Below, piece after piece: positions 26,557-34,742 of a stretch of 64,000 bases of DNA; within the stretch, counting starts at the first letter, position 1; every line of letters begins with the position of its first letter. The notes beneath the pieces are model-generated. The model made no database searches and was not told the DNA's origin. It was given only the letters and a program-made list of their open reading frames with translations. The stretch covers positions 20,494 through 84,493 of the forward strand of contig JAJRZQ010000028.1 of the NCBI GenBank assembly GCA_024275165.1, written 5' to 3'. A program made the translations under genes and the position numbers. The DNA is from a bacterium (GTDB lineage Bacteria > SAR324 > XYD2-FULL-50-16).

Positions 26557-27639
26557 ATGAAAGCCAAAACTCTCTTTTTTATTTTCCTCGCCTTGTTTCC
26601 CCTTATCGCCCAGGCTCGAGGGGGAAGGGAGATGGAGCGCCCCTTTTTGGTGGGGCCCCAATACCCCTTTTTGTTTTTAAGCACCACCTTTGAGCCCGAT
26701 ACCGCCTTTACCCTAAAACGAGGCCAGGTTTACAGTTCTTTAAGCTTTACCAATTTAAATACCTATGTGTTCAGCGCCAGTTCGGACAAGGCAAACAATC
26801 CGGCTGGGGATGCCAGTAAATTCGACCAGAGCGACCCGACCGGCTATTCGATTTACTTTGATGGCGAAATCGACCGGAGATATCTTAGAGTCTATTGGGG
26901 GTGGAGTGATCGAGTCGAACTTCAATTGACCTATCGCGATATTCGTTTTGTTCCGGGGAATCTCGATCAATCGGTTGAAAACTTTCACAAAGCCTTTGGA
27001 TTGGGTAACCAGGGGCGTGACCAAACCCCTCGCAATCAATTGGATATCTATATTCATGACAATGAAACAGGGCAGAATATTTTTGCCATTACCCAGCCCA
27101 ACGATAAGTTTCATCAAGAATCCATGACCTTGGGACTTAAACTCAACTTAAGGGAAACCGCGAGCGAAGCGATCAGCTTTGTTTTCAGCTCCAATTTTGA
27201 GGATCGGTATATTGAGCGAGAACTCAATGAACTCAGTCTCGCTTATGAAAAACCCTATAAAAAATTCAACGATTACAATTATGGGCTTTTATACAGCAGC
27301 CTTTTTGCCGATTGGACGCTGCATGCGGGGTTTTCGATGGCAAAGGTCGGCCAATCTTTGTTTCCCAAATCCCCCTCGGAGCTCTATTATTTCTTTTTAG
27401 GCGCAGGCTGGCAGTTGGGGCCGGAAAGCGATGTCTTGTTGCAGGTGCTGGAATACTCCAGTCCCTTTCCGAAAGACAATGTTTCCACCATTGCCGCTGA
27501 TGTGCGCGAGGTGACCACGGGCATACGCTGGCATATGGGCAAGGCCTTTGCCGTAGAACTCGGGCTCACGGAAAATCAAAGTCAGGGCCCGCAAAATATC
27601 GACATTCTTTTCTTTTCCAATCTAGCCTTTAGTTTTTAG
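26557..27639 (+). CDS. DUF3187-like outer-membrane protein
   Basis: The 360-aa product has a signal peptide ending at IAQARG. Its mature part opens with GPQYPFLFLS and carries NFHKAFGLGNQGR followed by TPRNQLDIYI, the pattern I recall for the DUF3187 family of uncharacterised outer-membrane proteins. It ends NLAFSF with a terminal Phe, consistent with a beta-barrel. ATG 26557 gives the best signal peptide; the frame is open to 26419 but that part overlaps the divergent gene. Biological role is unknown. Confidence 0.75.
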   Translation: MKAKTLFFIFLALFPLIAQARGGREMERPFLVGPQYPFLFLSTTFEPDTAFTLKRGQVYSSLSFTNLNTYVFSASSDKANNPAGDASKFDQSDPTGYSIYFDGEIDRRYLRVYWGWSDRVELQLTYRDIRFVPGNLDQSVENFHKAFGLGNQGRDQTPRNQLDIYIHDNETGQNIFAITQPNDKFHQESMTLGLKLNLRETASEAISFVFSSNFEDRYIERELNELSLAYEKPYKKFNDYNYGLLYSSLFADWTLHAGFSMAKVGQSLFPKSPSELYYFFLGAGWQLGPESDVLLQVLEYSSPFPKDNVSTIAADVREVTTGIRWHMGKAFAVELGLTENQSQGPQNIDILFFSNLAFSF

Positions 27640-27763
27640 CTCAAAAGTCTGCCTTGTTCTTTTTGAATTTTTTAAACTAAGCTAGGGTGTCCGTCTTGGA
27701 ATCGACTCGCAGCCTGGAATCAAGTTGGTCGCGAATTCATCTTTAAAACGACTTTTACGCAAA

Positions 27764-28057
27764 ATGGCCCGCCCCATTGAAGAACTGCCGAATTTAGGCC
27801 CTATTAGCGCTGCCGAATTGAGTCAAATTGGGGTGAATCAGGTAGAAGACTTGCAGCGCCTAGGCTGGGAAGAGGTTTGGGCTAAGCTGGTGGAAGCCTA
27901 CCCCCTGCGCTTAAACATCAACATGGGTTATGCCTTGGCCGGTGCCTTAGAAGGTTGCGATTGGCGCGACCTGCCCCTTATCACCCGAGATCAGGTCAAG
28001 GCCCTGGCAAAAGAATTACGAAAAAAGAGAAATAAAAACAGAAAATTATGGCTTTAA
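27764..28057 (+). CDS. TfoX C-terminal-domain protein
   Basis: The 97-aa protein is one TfoX C-terminal domain: LPNLGPISAAELSQIGV, then the VEDLQRLGWE helix, then MGYALAGALEGCDW. In TfoX this helical domain follows a DNA-binding half; here it stands alone, as in some small competence-related or HhH-like proteins. I chose ATG 27764; TTG 27725 would add 13 residues. Its last 4 bp overlap the convergent LysR gene. Confidence 0.8.
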   Translation: MARPIEELPNLGPISAAELSQIGVNQVEDLQRLGWEEVWAKLVEAYPLRLNINMGYALAGALEGCDWRDLPLITRDQVKALAKELRKKRNKNRKLWL

Positions 28058-28971
28058 GGAGCCTGAAGCAGGTCTTGCTTAAACAGTTGGGCCAAATGGG
28101 ATAGGGGTCGCCCCTTCCTTTGCGCCAGATACAAAGGCCGGCTCAAGGGCAAGCCCGCAATGGGCCTTGTAATCAGCAGCCCTGGTTGGGACTTTGCCAA
28201 ACTTTTGGAAACGATTCCGAGCCCTAACCCTTGTTTAATCCCACTCAATACCGCCTCAGCGCTGCCCAATTGGGCCACTGTATTTAAATCCTGAGGGCGG
28301 ATTTTTTGCTTTTTGAGTTGCTCTAAAAAGACCTTTCGCGTACCCGAGCCCTCTTCGCGCAAAATCAAGGGGGTGCTTACCAGAGTCTGGAGGCCAATCT
28401 GCCGCTGCGCTTTGAACGGGTGCCCTTTGGGCAGGGCTAAAAGCAGTTCATCTTCAATCCATTCCTGCCAGATCAAGCCGGGCCTTTTGGCTTGATACCC
28501 CACAATCCCCAGTTCCACCTTTCCCTCCGCAACAGACTGGGTTACCTGCTCTGAATTTTGGATGAGTAATTTGGTTTGCGCCTTGGGATATTTTTGTTGG
28601 AAGCGCTGGAGCAGCGCCGGCAGAATATAGCCTCCCGGCAGGCTGCTGGCCCCAAGGCAGAGTTCCCCCTCTTCGTTTTGCCCCATCAATCGTACTTCTG
28701 TTTCCGCCAGTTCCAGACGCGCGAGGATTTTAACGGCGTGCCGATGGAGCAGGGAAGCCGCTCTGGTCGGAACCGCCGTCTTCCCCACACGGTCAAACAG
28801 GGTTTGTCGCAAATAGCGCTCCAACCCTTGAATGTGCTCGCTGACGCTAGGTTGACTCAAACCCAGGCTGCGGGCCGCTTGAGTAAAGCTTTGGAACTCG
28901 TAAAGAGCGCAAAAAATTTTCAGTTTGTGCGGGTCGATTAGGTTTTTTTTGCGGAGTTGATTTGCTTTCAA
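28054..28971 (-). CDS. LysR-family transcriptional regulator
   Basis: The 305-aa protein has the LysR winged helix-turn-helix (FCALYEFQSFTQAARSLGLS, continuing QPSVSEHIQ) and a periplasmic-binding-like effector domain. Its effector domain resembles CysL/CbbR-type regulators only in general features. LysR proteins usually control a divergent neighbour; here that would be the SPL-like radical SAM gene at 29261 across a 289-bp gap, but no operator is evident. ATG 28971 fits the family start. Confidence 0.9.
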   Translation of the reverse strand: MKANQLRKKNLIDPHKLKIFCALYEFQSFTQAARSLGLSQPSVSEHIQGLERYLRQTLFDRVGKTAVPTRAASLLHRHAVKILARLELAETEVRLMGQNEEGELCLGASSLPGGYILPALLQRFQQKYPKAQTKLLIQNSEQVTQSVAEGKVELGIVGYQAKRPGLIWQEWIEDELLLALPKGHPFKAQRQIGLQTLVSTPLILREEGSGTRKVFLEQLKKQKIRPQDLNTVAQLGSAEAVLSGIKQGLGLGIVSKSLAKSQPGLLITRPIAGLPLSRPLYLAQRKGRPLSHLAQLFKQDLLQAP

Positions 28972-29183
28972 TGGAGGGTGGGGAGGATGAAGTATCGTTA
29001 TAATTAGAGATGTGAATAGATAAATATCTTATTTTCTTCATAATTCAAAGTAAAAAAAATCTGTTGAAAGGAACAGCCTCCATCCTGGATTTCGCTTTTA
29101 TTCCGTACGGATTCGCGGCCTTTGCTTTGACCTGGAAATTCGCGCCAAAGTCAGGCAAAATAGAGAAGAAAAATAAGTCCTTG

Positions 29184-29206
29184 CCGATTCCTTCAAGTAG
29201 AATCGG
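29184..29206 (+). repeat. Leader hairpin before the SPL-like gene
   Basis: CCGATTC at 29184-29190 pairs with GAATCGG at 29200-29206 with a 9-base loop. It lies 55 bp before the TTG start of the radical SAM gene. It may be a regulatory stem or the LysR binding region; nothing decides. Confidence 0.3.
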
Positions 29207-29260
29207 TCTGGGCTAAAACCCTGAACCCTGGCGTGAATACGCCCTAACCTCGGGCCGATT

Positions 29261-30511
29261 TTGTACCGCAATAAAATCCTTTTTGATCCTTTATATTGGC
29301 AATACCTCTTTGTGCCCTGGCCGCTTTACCTTGATTTAAACCCCTGCGCTTACGCATGCGCCTATTGCTGGTCGAACCTCGATGGGAAAAAACAGGAATT
29401 GGATCTCCAGGTCCTCAAAAAGCAGTTGGACTTTATCGGCAGTGATTGGGAGATTGGGGAAGGGATCGCGGCCTTTTTACTGGAAAAAAAATATCCCGTT
29501 TGCTTCAGCCCCACCAGCGACCCCTTTGCCCCCAGCAATGAAGAGGCTTTTTTACGGGTTTTAGAACTCTTAGAAGAAGTCAACCTCCCTCGGACTTATG
29601 AAACCCGTGGAGGCCGCCTAGCGGCCCAAACCTTGCTCGCCGAGCCCTTGACGGCCATCTCCATTGCCCTCACTACCGATCGCCCCGATATCGCCCAAAA
29701 GTACGAACCCAAAGCCCCCTGTTTGGAAGAACGCTTAGAACTCGCTCAGGCCTTGAAACGACAAGGGCACTTTGTGGAAATCGGACTCAACCCCTTGGTC
29801 CCTGCTTGGTGGAGGGATATCAATGGGCTGTTGGAGCGACTATCCAAAATGGGGCTGACCCACCTCTTGATTCAAGACTTAAACCTCAATCTGCGGCAGC
29901 GCCAAGCCTTTCCCTTTCAGGATGACGAGTTTTTAACCTACGCGATGAAGCAAAGCAAACCCGACTGGCAAGAGATTTGGGCGGTGAAGGAACGGGCCTG
30001 GAAGTTGGGCTTTTATGTGGACCCGCTTTATGGCAGCAACTATGCTCAATGGCCCGATCACTACTTTGGGGAATATTTCCGTATGGTTGACACCTGGGTG
30101 CCGACGATGCAAGAGTTTTTCTTTCTCTTGGCCAGGCAGCAAAAAGAGTTGGGGAAACCGATTTATTATTCCGCCGCGGATTTTACGGCCTGGGCTGATT
30201 TGGGTTTCGATTTCAACAGCCCGAGTTTTGGCAATTACTTAGGGGGCTGGAGCCGCGAACTGGGTCGCAGCGGCAAGGGAATTTGGGCCCAAACCTTCAG
30301 CGAAGTGCACCGCCAACTCTTTGCCATCTACAACTCAAAAACTCCTTTTTGGGCAGAGGAAACAAGTTTGCTCTGCCAAGCCTCTGCGCCTCTGTTTGAC
30401 GATCAAGGGGCCCCGATTCTCTGTTTTGATTGCTTAGCGCCTCGTCGAGACTTTACCGAACTCGACGAGGCGACCCCCTTTAGGGGGAGGGAAAACCCTA
30501 TGGAAGAATAA
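29261..30511 (+). CDS. Radical SAM protein of the spore photoproduct lyase-like family
   Basis: The 416-aa protein has the [4Fe-4S] motif at Cys29, Cys33 and Cys36 in PCAYACAYCW, near its N terminus as in SPL-like radical SAM proteins, followed by CFSPTSDPF and PRTYETRGG segments. True SPL repairs UV-induced thymine dimers in spores; this lineage does not obviously sporulate, so the substrate is open. The TTG start at 29261 is the only start codon after an in-frame stop at 29234. The C-terminal 150 residues are aromatic-rich and lack a recognised domain. Confidence 0.82.
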   Translation: MYRNKILFDPLYWQYLFVPWPLYLDLNPCAYACAYCWSNLDGKKQELDLQVLKKQLDFIGSDWEIGEGIAAFLLEKKYPVCFSPTSDPFAPSNEEAFLRVLELLEEVNLPRTYETRGGRLAAQTLLAEPLTAISIALTTDRPDIAQKYEPKAPCLEERLELAQALKRQGHFVEIGLNPLVPAWWRDINGLLERLSKMGLTHLLIQDLNLNLRQRQAFPFQDDEFLTYAMKQSKPDWQEIWAVKERAWKLGFYVDPLYGSNYAQWPDHYFGEYFRMVDTWVPTMQEFFFLLARQQKELGKPIYYSAADFTAWADLGFDFNSPSFGNYLGGWSRELGRSGKGIWAQTFSEVHRQLFAIYNSKTPFWAEETSLLCQASAPLFDDQGAPILCFDCLAPRRDFTELDEATPFRGRENPMEE

Positions 30512-30615
30512 AGGATTTAAAAAAACTCAACCCCAAGCTAGCTTGAACAGGGCTGGCAGGGGAACCGGTCGCCGGTTTCACATTTGGCTATCGCGCCGGT
30601 GCTTGGTCTTTAGCG

Positions 30616-31284
30616 CTAACGAGTTTGTTCCTTTGGTTTTTTTACCTTGGCCACCACCACCTCCGATGCCACCCCGAAGGCGGTAACGATGTGCCGATAT
30701 CTTATATCCCAATGGGAAGCGGATAAAAAATCTTGCACGCGAATGGGGCGGCAGCCCCCAACCAGAGCGGGCGAAAGAGCAAAAACGCGCTTCCAGACCA
30801 GCGAGATCAGGCGAGACCAAGGTTTAGGCCCTGGAGTGATCGAAACCAGGCAGAGCAACCCCTCGGGGGCGAGTTTGTCCTGGGCCCAATTTAGGGTTTG
30901 TTCAATCTCATGGGGGGGGAGCAGGTCTAAAACATAATTGCTGAAAATGCGATCAAAAAAACGACCCTCAAGTTGCGGGAGCGGGCCCGTTGTTTTTTCC
31001 ACGGTCGCGCGGTCGCCAAAGGCGGCTAACCTTTGTTTTGCCAGCTCGACCATGGTCGCGCTGAGGTCGAGACCCAGGTAGCGCGCTGTGGTGCAAAGAG
31101 TTTGCTCCAACAAGTTTGCGGCGTACCTACCGGTACCGCAACCCAGCTCAAGCAGGTTTTGAGCTGTAGCCAATTCGGCGTGAGCGGTGAGGTCTTTGGT
31201 GGCCGGATCTTCGTAAAAGGCTTGCTGATCCTGCTTGGAACCGAAACGATTGTAAAAGGCTTCCGCCTCTTTTACGGTAAACAT
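30616..31284 (-). CDS. Class I SAM-dependent methyltransferase
   Basis: The 222-aa enzyme has LLELGCGTGRYAANLL (SAM motif I), and IFSNYVLDLLPP as post-motif. Length and style match Methyltransf_11 proteins; the substrate is unknown. ATG 31284 has AGGAG upstream and lies 23 bp after the helicase stop, so it is the second gene of a helicase-methyltransferase operon. An upstream in-frame ATG at 31371 would sit within the helicase gene. A run of eight G lies at 30912-30919. Confidence 0.85.
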   Translation of the reverse strand: MFTVKEAEAFYNRFGSKQDQQAFYEDPATKDLTAHAELATAQNLLELGCGTGRYAANLLEQTLCTTARYLGLDLSATMVELAKQRLAAFGDRATVEKTTGPLPQLEGRFFDRIFSNYVLDLLPPHEIEQTLNWAQDKLAPEGLLCLVSITPGPKPWSRLISLVWKRVFALSPALVGGCRPIRVQDFLSASHWDIRYRHIVTAFGVASEVVVAKVKKPKEQTR

Positions 31285-31307
31285 TGTCGCTCCTGTTGGA
31301 TCTCCGG

Positions 31308-32804
31308 TTAGTTCCGGGGTTTTTTCGGCCCTGTTTTGCCTCTGCCGCCAGAACCACCCTCTTTTTTCCATCCCCCTTCCTTCTTCCAGCCGCCTTTGCC
31401 CCTAGGGCCACCACGAAACTTGCCATAAGGCCTTCTTCCCGGTTTGTCGTTATAGTTGGCGCCTCGCTCTTGCAGGCGAGCTAATTCAGCGAGACTCATC
31501 CCGATTTGGTCCGAGCCGCCGCTCTCGGATTTTTCCATCAACAGGCTTAAGGCCCGATTGGCCAGGTCGGCCAATTCAATTTGCCCTTCCATCGCTTTCA
31601 TGACCCGCCAGGCCCCTTGACGCGCCGGCTGAGCCATGAGGCTATGGATGAGTTTCTGATCCTTCAGCTCTTCCATCTCTTGCAGGGTGGGCACCGTGTC
31701 CCCTTGGATATTGGCCCCGGTTACCGATTGAATCCGCTTGAGGTTGCGGTATTCGTGGGAACTCAAGAGGGTGATCGCGATCCCTTTTTGTCCGGCCCGG
31801 CCTGTGCGACCAATGCGGTGCACATAGGACTCGGGGTCTAGCGGAATATGATAATTAAACACATGGCTTACCCCCGTGACATCCAAGCCTCGAGAGGCCA
31901 CATCGGTAGCGATTAAGATTTCGGCCTCTCCTTTTTTTAAAGCTTGGATGGACTGTTCCCTTTGGCGTTGCTCCATGTCCCCATGCAGCGCGCGGGCCGC
32001 GTAGCCCAAAGCGAGCAGGCTTTGGTGTAGGGCGTCGACCTCTCTTTTAGTGCGGCAAAAGGCGATGGCCTTATCGGGGTTTTCGCTTTCCATCAAACGA
32101 ATCATCGCTTCGGCCCGTTCGTGTTCGCGTACCACATAATAGCGCTGGGCGACATCCTTGGAGGTGGTGACATTGCTGGTGGTTTTGACTGAAACAGGGT
32201 CTTTTAAAATCTTTTCTGCCAATTTGCGAATCAAAGGCGGCATGGTAGCTGAAAACAACAGGGTTTGTCGCTCTTTGGGCAAGTAGGTAAAGATTTGTTC
32301 TAGATCTTCGATGAAGCCCATATCGAGCATTTCGTCCGCCTCATCCAGCACCACCACAGCGGGGTCGAATTGGCCAAAGCGCTTTGCGCGAAGGTGATCC
32401 AAAAGGCGGCCCGGCGTGGCCACCATGACCTGCGAGCCTCGGCGTACCAACTCTGCCTGACGAGAAATCGACTGCCCTCCGTAGACCGCCACAGTACGAA
32501 TCTTCGCGAATTGACCCAAACGGTACAGTTCATCGCTCACTTGACTGGCTAGTTCCCTTGTCGGGGTAATGACCAAGACCTCGACCCGACCGGTATGTTT
32601 CAGTTGATTCATGGCAGGCAAGCCAAAAGCGGCGGTTTTACCCGTTCCGGTTTGGGCTTGAGCGATTAAATCCCTTCCCTGTAAAACCAAAGGAATCGCT
32701 TCTGCTTGGATGGGGCTGGGGTTTTTAAATCCCGCCTCTTCCAAGCCTTTTAAGATCTCGGGAGAAAGTTGAAAGTCAGCAAAGGTCAATGAAGGTGCAG
32801 TCAT
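31308..32804 (-). CDS. DEAD-box RNA helicase, CsdA/DeaD-like
   Basis: The 498-aa protein unwinds RNA in ribosome assembly, mRNA decay or cold adaptation. The Q motif (GFKNPSPIQAEAIPL), motif I (AQTGTGKTAAFGLP), motif II (VLDEADEMLD), SAT, and motif VI (HRIGRTGRAGQ) are all present. The C-terminal 80 residues are Gly, Lys and Arg rich (KGGWKKEGGWKKEGGSGG), an RNA-binding tail. The AQTGTGKTAAFGLP form and the tail suggest DeaD/CsdA rather than RhlE. The 320-bp region to its right may hold a long 5' leader. Confidence 0.92.
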   Translation of the reverse strand: MTAPSLTFADFQLSPEILKGLEEAGFKNPSPIQAEAIPLVLQGRDLIAQAQTGTGKTAAFGLPAMNQLKHTGRVEVLVITPTRELASQVSDELYRLGQFAKIRTVAVYGGQSISRQAELVRRGSQVMVATPGRLLDHLRAKRFGQFDPAVVVLDEADEMLDMGFIEDLEQIFTYLPKERQTLLFSATMPPLIRKLAEKILKDPVSVKTTSNVTTSKDVAQRYYVVREHERAEAMIRLMESENPDKAIAFCRTKREVDALHQSLLALGYAARALHGDMEQRQREQSIQALKKGEAEILIATDVASRGLDVTGVSHVFNYHIPLDPESYVHRIGRTGRAGQKGIAITLLSSHEYRNLKRIQSVTGANIQGDTVPTLQEMEELKDQKLIHSLMAQPARQGAWRVMKAMEGQIELADLANRALSLLMEKSESGGSDQIGMSLAELARLQERGANYNDKPGRRPYGKFRGGPRGKGGWKKEGGWKKEGGSGGRGKTGPKKPRN

Positions 32805-33125
32805 GAATGATAAACCAGGAGAGATAAAATAAAGAAGGCGGATTGCCTAGAAAAACGAGGATAAGCCGATTGAGAGCAAAAGTAATAATAACCCAATAGA
32901 ACAATAAAAAAGGGGAAGGGCAATTAAGCTGGCTTCGCCAAAGGGATTTAAACTAGGGTATAGCGTTCTGGTTTCAAAACGGCCCAAAGTCTCCCCGGTT
33001 TTTGCCTACAAGAGGGGAAGCAGGCGCCTATGCCTGAACGGAGAGTCTTTGAAAATAAAACAGCGTATTTGTTTTATTAAAGGTTGTCAAGCAAGGCTTT
33101 TTGTCCTCATCTGAGGGTTTTAGGG
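32805..33125. other. 321-bp intergenic region before the helicase
   Basis: It lies between two leftward genes, so it carries the helicase promoter and the end of the upstream transcript. It contains an AT-rich inverted repeat at 33054-33078 and a CAGGC/GCCTG stem near 33021-33036. I find no coding frame. Confidence 0.45.
33054..33078 (-). repeat. AT-rich perfect inverted repeat, possible terminator
   Basis: AATAAAACA at 33054-33062 and TGTTTTATT at 33070-33078 form a perfect 9-bp stem with a 7-base loop. Read leftward it lies 48 bases after the stop of the gene at 33126 and is followed by TTTC, so it may act as a weak terminator or as a binding site for a regulator of the helicase. Confidence 0.35.
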
Positions 33126-34628
33126 CTACATTTTGAGAAAGTCAGTGGGAAAACGGTCCGGGGGAGCGTCTAAGTTGGGGCTCTCTTCACCCGCAACCGC
33201 CTCGGGCTCTTTCACCTCCTTTGCTGATTTCTTGCTGTCTTCCGCGTCCTTTTCTTTCTTTTTTGTACTTACAAGGGTCTCTTCTGCGGGTTTAAAAGGA
33301 TCAATCGAGTGATCTACCGTGAGGTCGTTGTCTGCGTCCAACAAGTGATCGAGCCGCCGCATCAAGTCAGAGGCCTCTTTCATGTAAATGCGTTTTTCCG
33401 TATGATCGAGTAGGGTAACCCGCTCTAAAAGCTTGTAGGAAACGCTGAGCATCAGTTCTTGTTCCGATTTTTTAAACAGGTTGAGGGCAAACTCCGTGAT
33501 CAGGGCAATGTTTAAATAAGGCTCAAATTCAAAATTCTTTTGGATGGACCGATTGGGGAAGTTGGCCAGCAAAGAACGATTTAAGGTAAAAATTTTCCGG
33601 CCAATGGCTCTCATTTTATCGAGTTCTCGTAAAATCATATTGAGTTTAAACTCAAAGAAAAAGCGATTGGATAAAATCGAGACATATTGCAGGCGAAACT
33701 CGGTTTTGCTGGAAGAAAGATAGCGGATCAATTCTTGTACAATGGGCTCTAAAATGGGGATTTTGCTCAAGACCTTAACAATGGCAAAGGACCACTCCAC
33801 GACTTGATCCGCCGTGCCCTGGTCCATTTTTTTCGCCCCCATTCCGGCGTTTAGGTAGTCCATCGCCCGCTTGATCACCAAAAACTCAAAAGAGGGGTTG
33901 GCAATGGAGGTTTTATTGAAGTTTTTTGTCAGGTTCCCGATCAGGTTAAAGGCCTCTTTATTTTTTTCTGCGAGCAACTCTACAATCTGCACCGCGTAGT
34001 CGATGTTTTTTAATAAGGTTCCGTAGTGCAGTTCGTTTTTGTGCGGTTGCCAGGCCCGTTTTTGAATCACCACCAGTTTTTCTAAAAAACCGAAATAAAC
34101 CTCAAAAAAGGCTTTGAGGTTAAAGAGGGTGATGCCGTTGGTTAAAATTGCCGCCGTGGCGTCGCGCAAGGCGAGCTGCATCCCGTCAATGATGTCTTGA
34201 CCTTCACCAACGCTGTTTTTCAGCATCAGGTAGGTGCTGATGCCCGAGACCATGTAGAGGTTTTCGTTTTTGGGATATTTGCGAATCAGTTTATTGACCT
34301 CTAAACGAATCGTGCCCGGGGTTTTAAAGGCCATATCGCGGAAGTGAGCGATTTTTTTTTGCGAGAGGTCGGCGTTGTTTTTGCGACCACGCGACCGATT
34401 GCCCGATTTATGGAGGTTGTTGATCTTCCAGGTGGGGTCTAAACTGGGGACGGGGATGACGGTAACGCGAAGAAACTTCCGTTCCACCTCAATACTGCGC
34501 AAGGGGGTGCGCCCTAAAATATACCCTTGATTGATGCCATAGCGGTTCTTGGCCAGAAACGCCTCTTGGTCTTTTATAAGGCGAATAGGGCGGTGTTTAA
34601 CCTGCTTATCCTGACCTTGAATATCCAT
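33126..34628 (-). CDS. Large soluble helical protein of unknown function
   Basis: The 500-aa protein has no signal peptide or membrane segment. Its N-terminal 90 residues are basic and strand-like, the middle 330 residues are regular helices suggesting an alpha-solenoid or helical bundle, and the last 60 are a charged, disordered Lys/Glu/Asp tail. I recognise no family. Relatively Lys- and Ile-rich composition differs a little from neighbours. It is monocistronic as far as I can see; a GGTAT/ATACC and a CTCTAT/ATAGAG palindrome lie 45-65 bases upstream of ATG 34628. Confidence 0.65.
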   Translation of the reverse strand: MDIQGQDKQVKHRPIRLIKDQEAFLAKNRYGINQGYILGRTPLRSIEVERKFLRVTVIPVPSLDPTWKINNLHKSGNRSRGRKNNADLSQKKIAHFRDMAFKTPGTIRLEVNKLIRKYPKNENLYMVSGISTYLMLKNSVGEGQDIIDGMQLALRDATAAILTNGITLFNLKAFFEVYFGFLEKLVVIQKRAWQPHKNELHYGTLLKNIDYAVQIVELLAEKNKEAFNLIGNLTKNFNKTSIANPSFEFLVIKRAMDYLNAGMGAKKMDQGTADQVVEWSFAIVKVLSKIPILEPIVQELIRYLSSSKTEFRLQYVSILSNRFFFEFKLNMILRELDKMRAIGRKIFTLNRSLLANFPNRSIQKNFEFEPYLNIALITEFALNLFKKSEQELMLSVSYKLLERVTLLDHTEKRIYMKEASDLMRRLDHLLDADNDLTVDHSIDPFKPAEETLVSTKKKEKDAEDSKKSAKEVKEPEAVAGEESPNLDAPPDRFPTDFLKM

Positions 34629-34742
34629 TGTTTTCAGCGTTGCTCGATTTTTAAAGCCTCTATAATAGAGTAGGGTATTTTATACCAACCCGGCAAGCCG
34701 TAAATGCTTTAAATTATTTATTTTTACAATAGAATCAACCTC

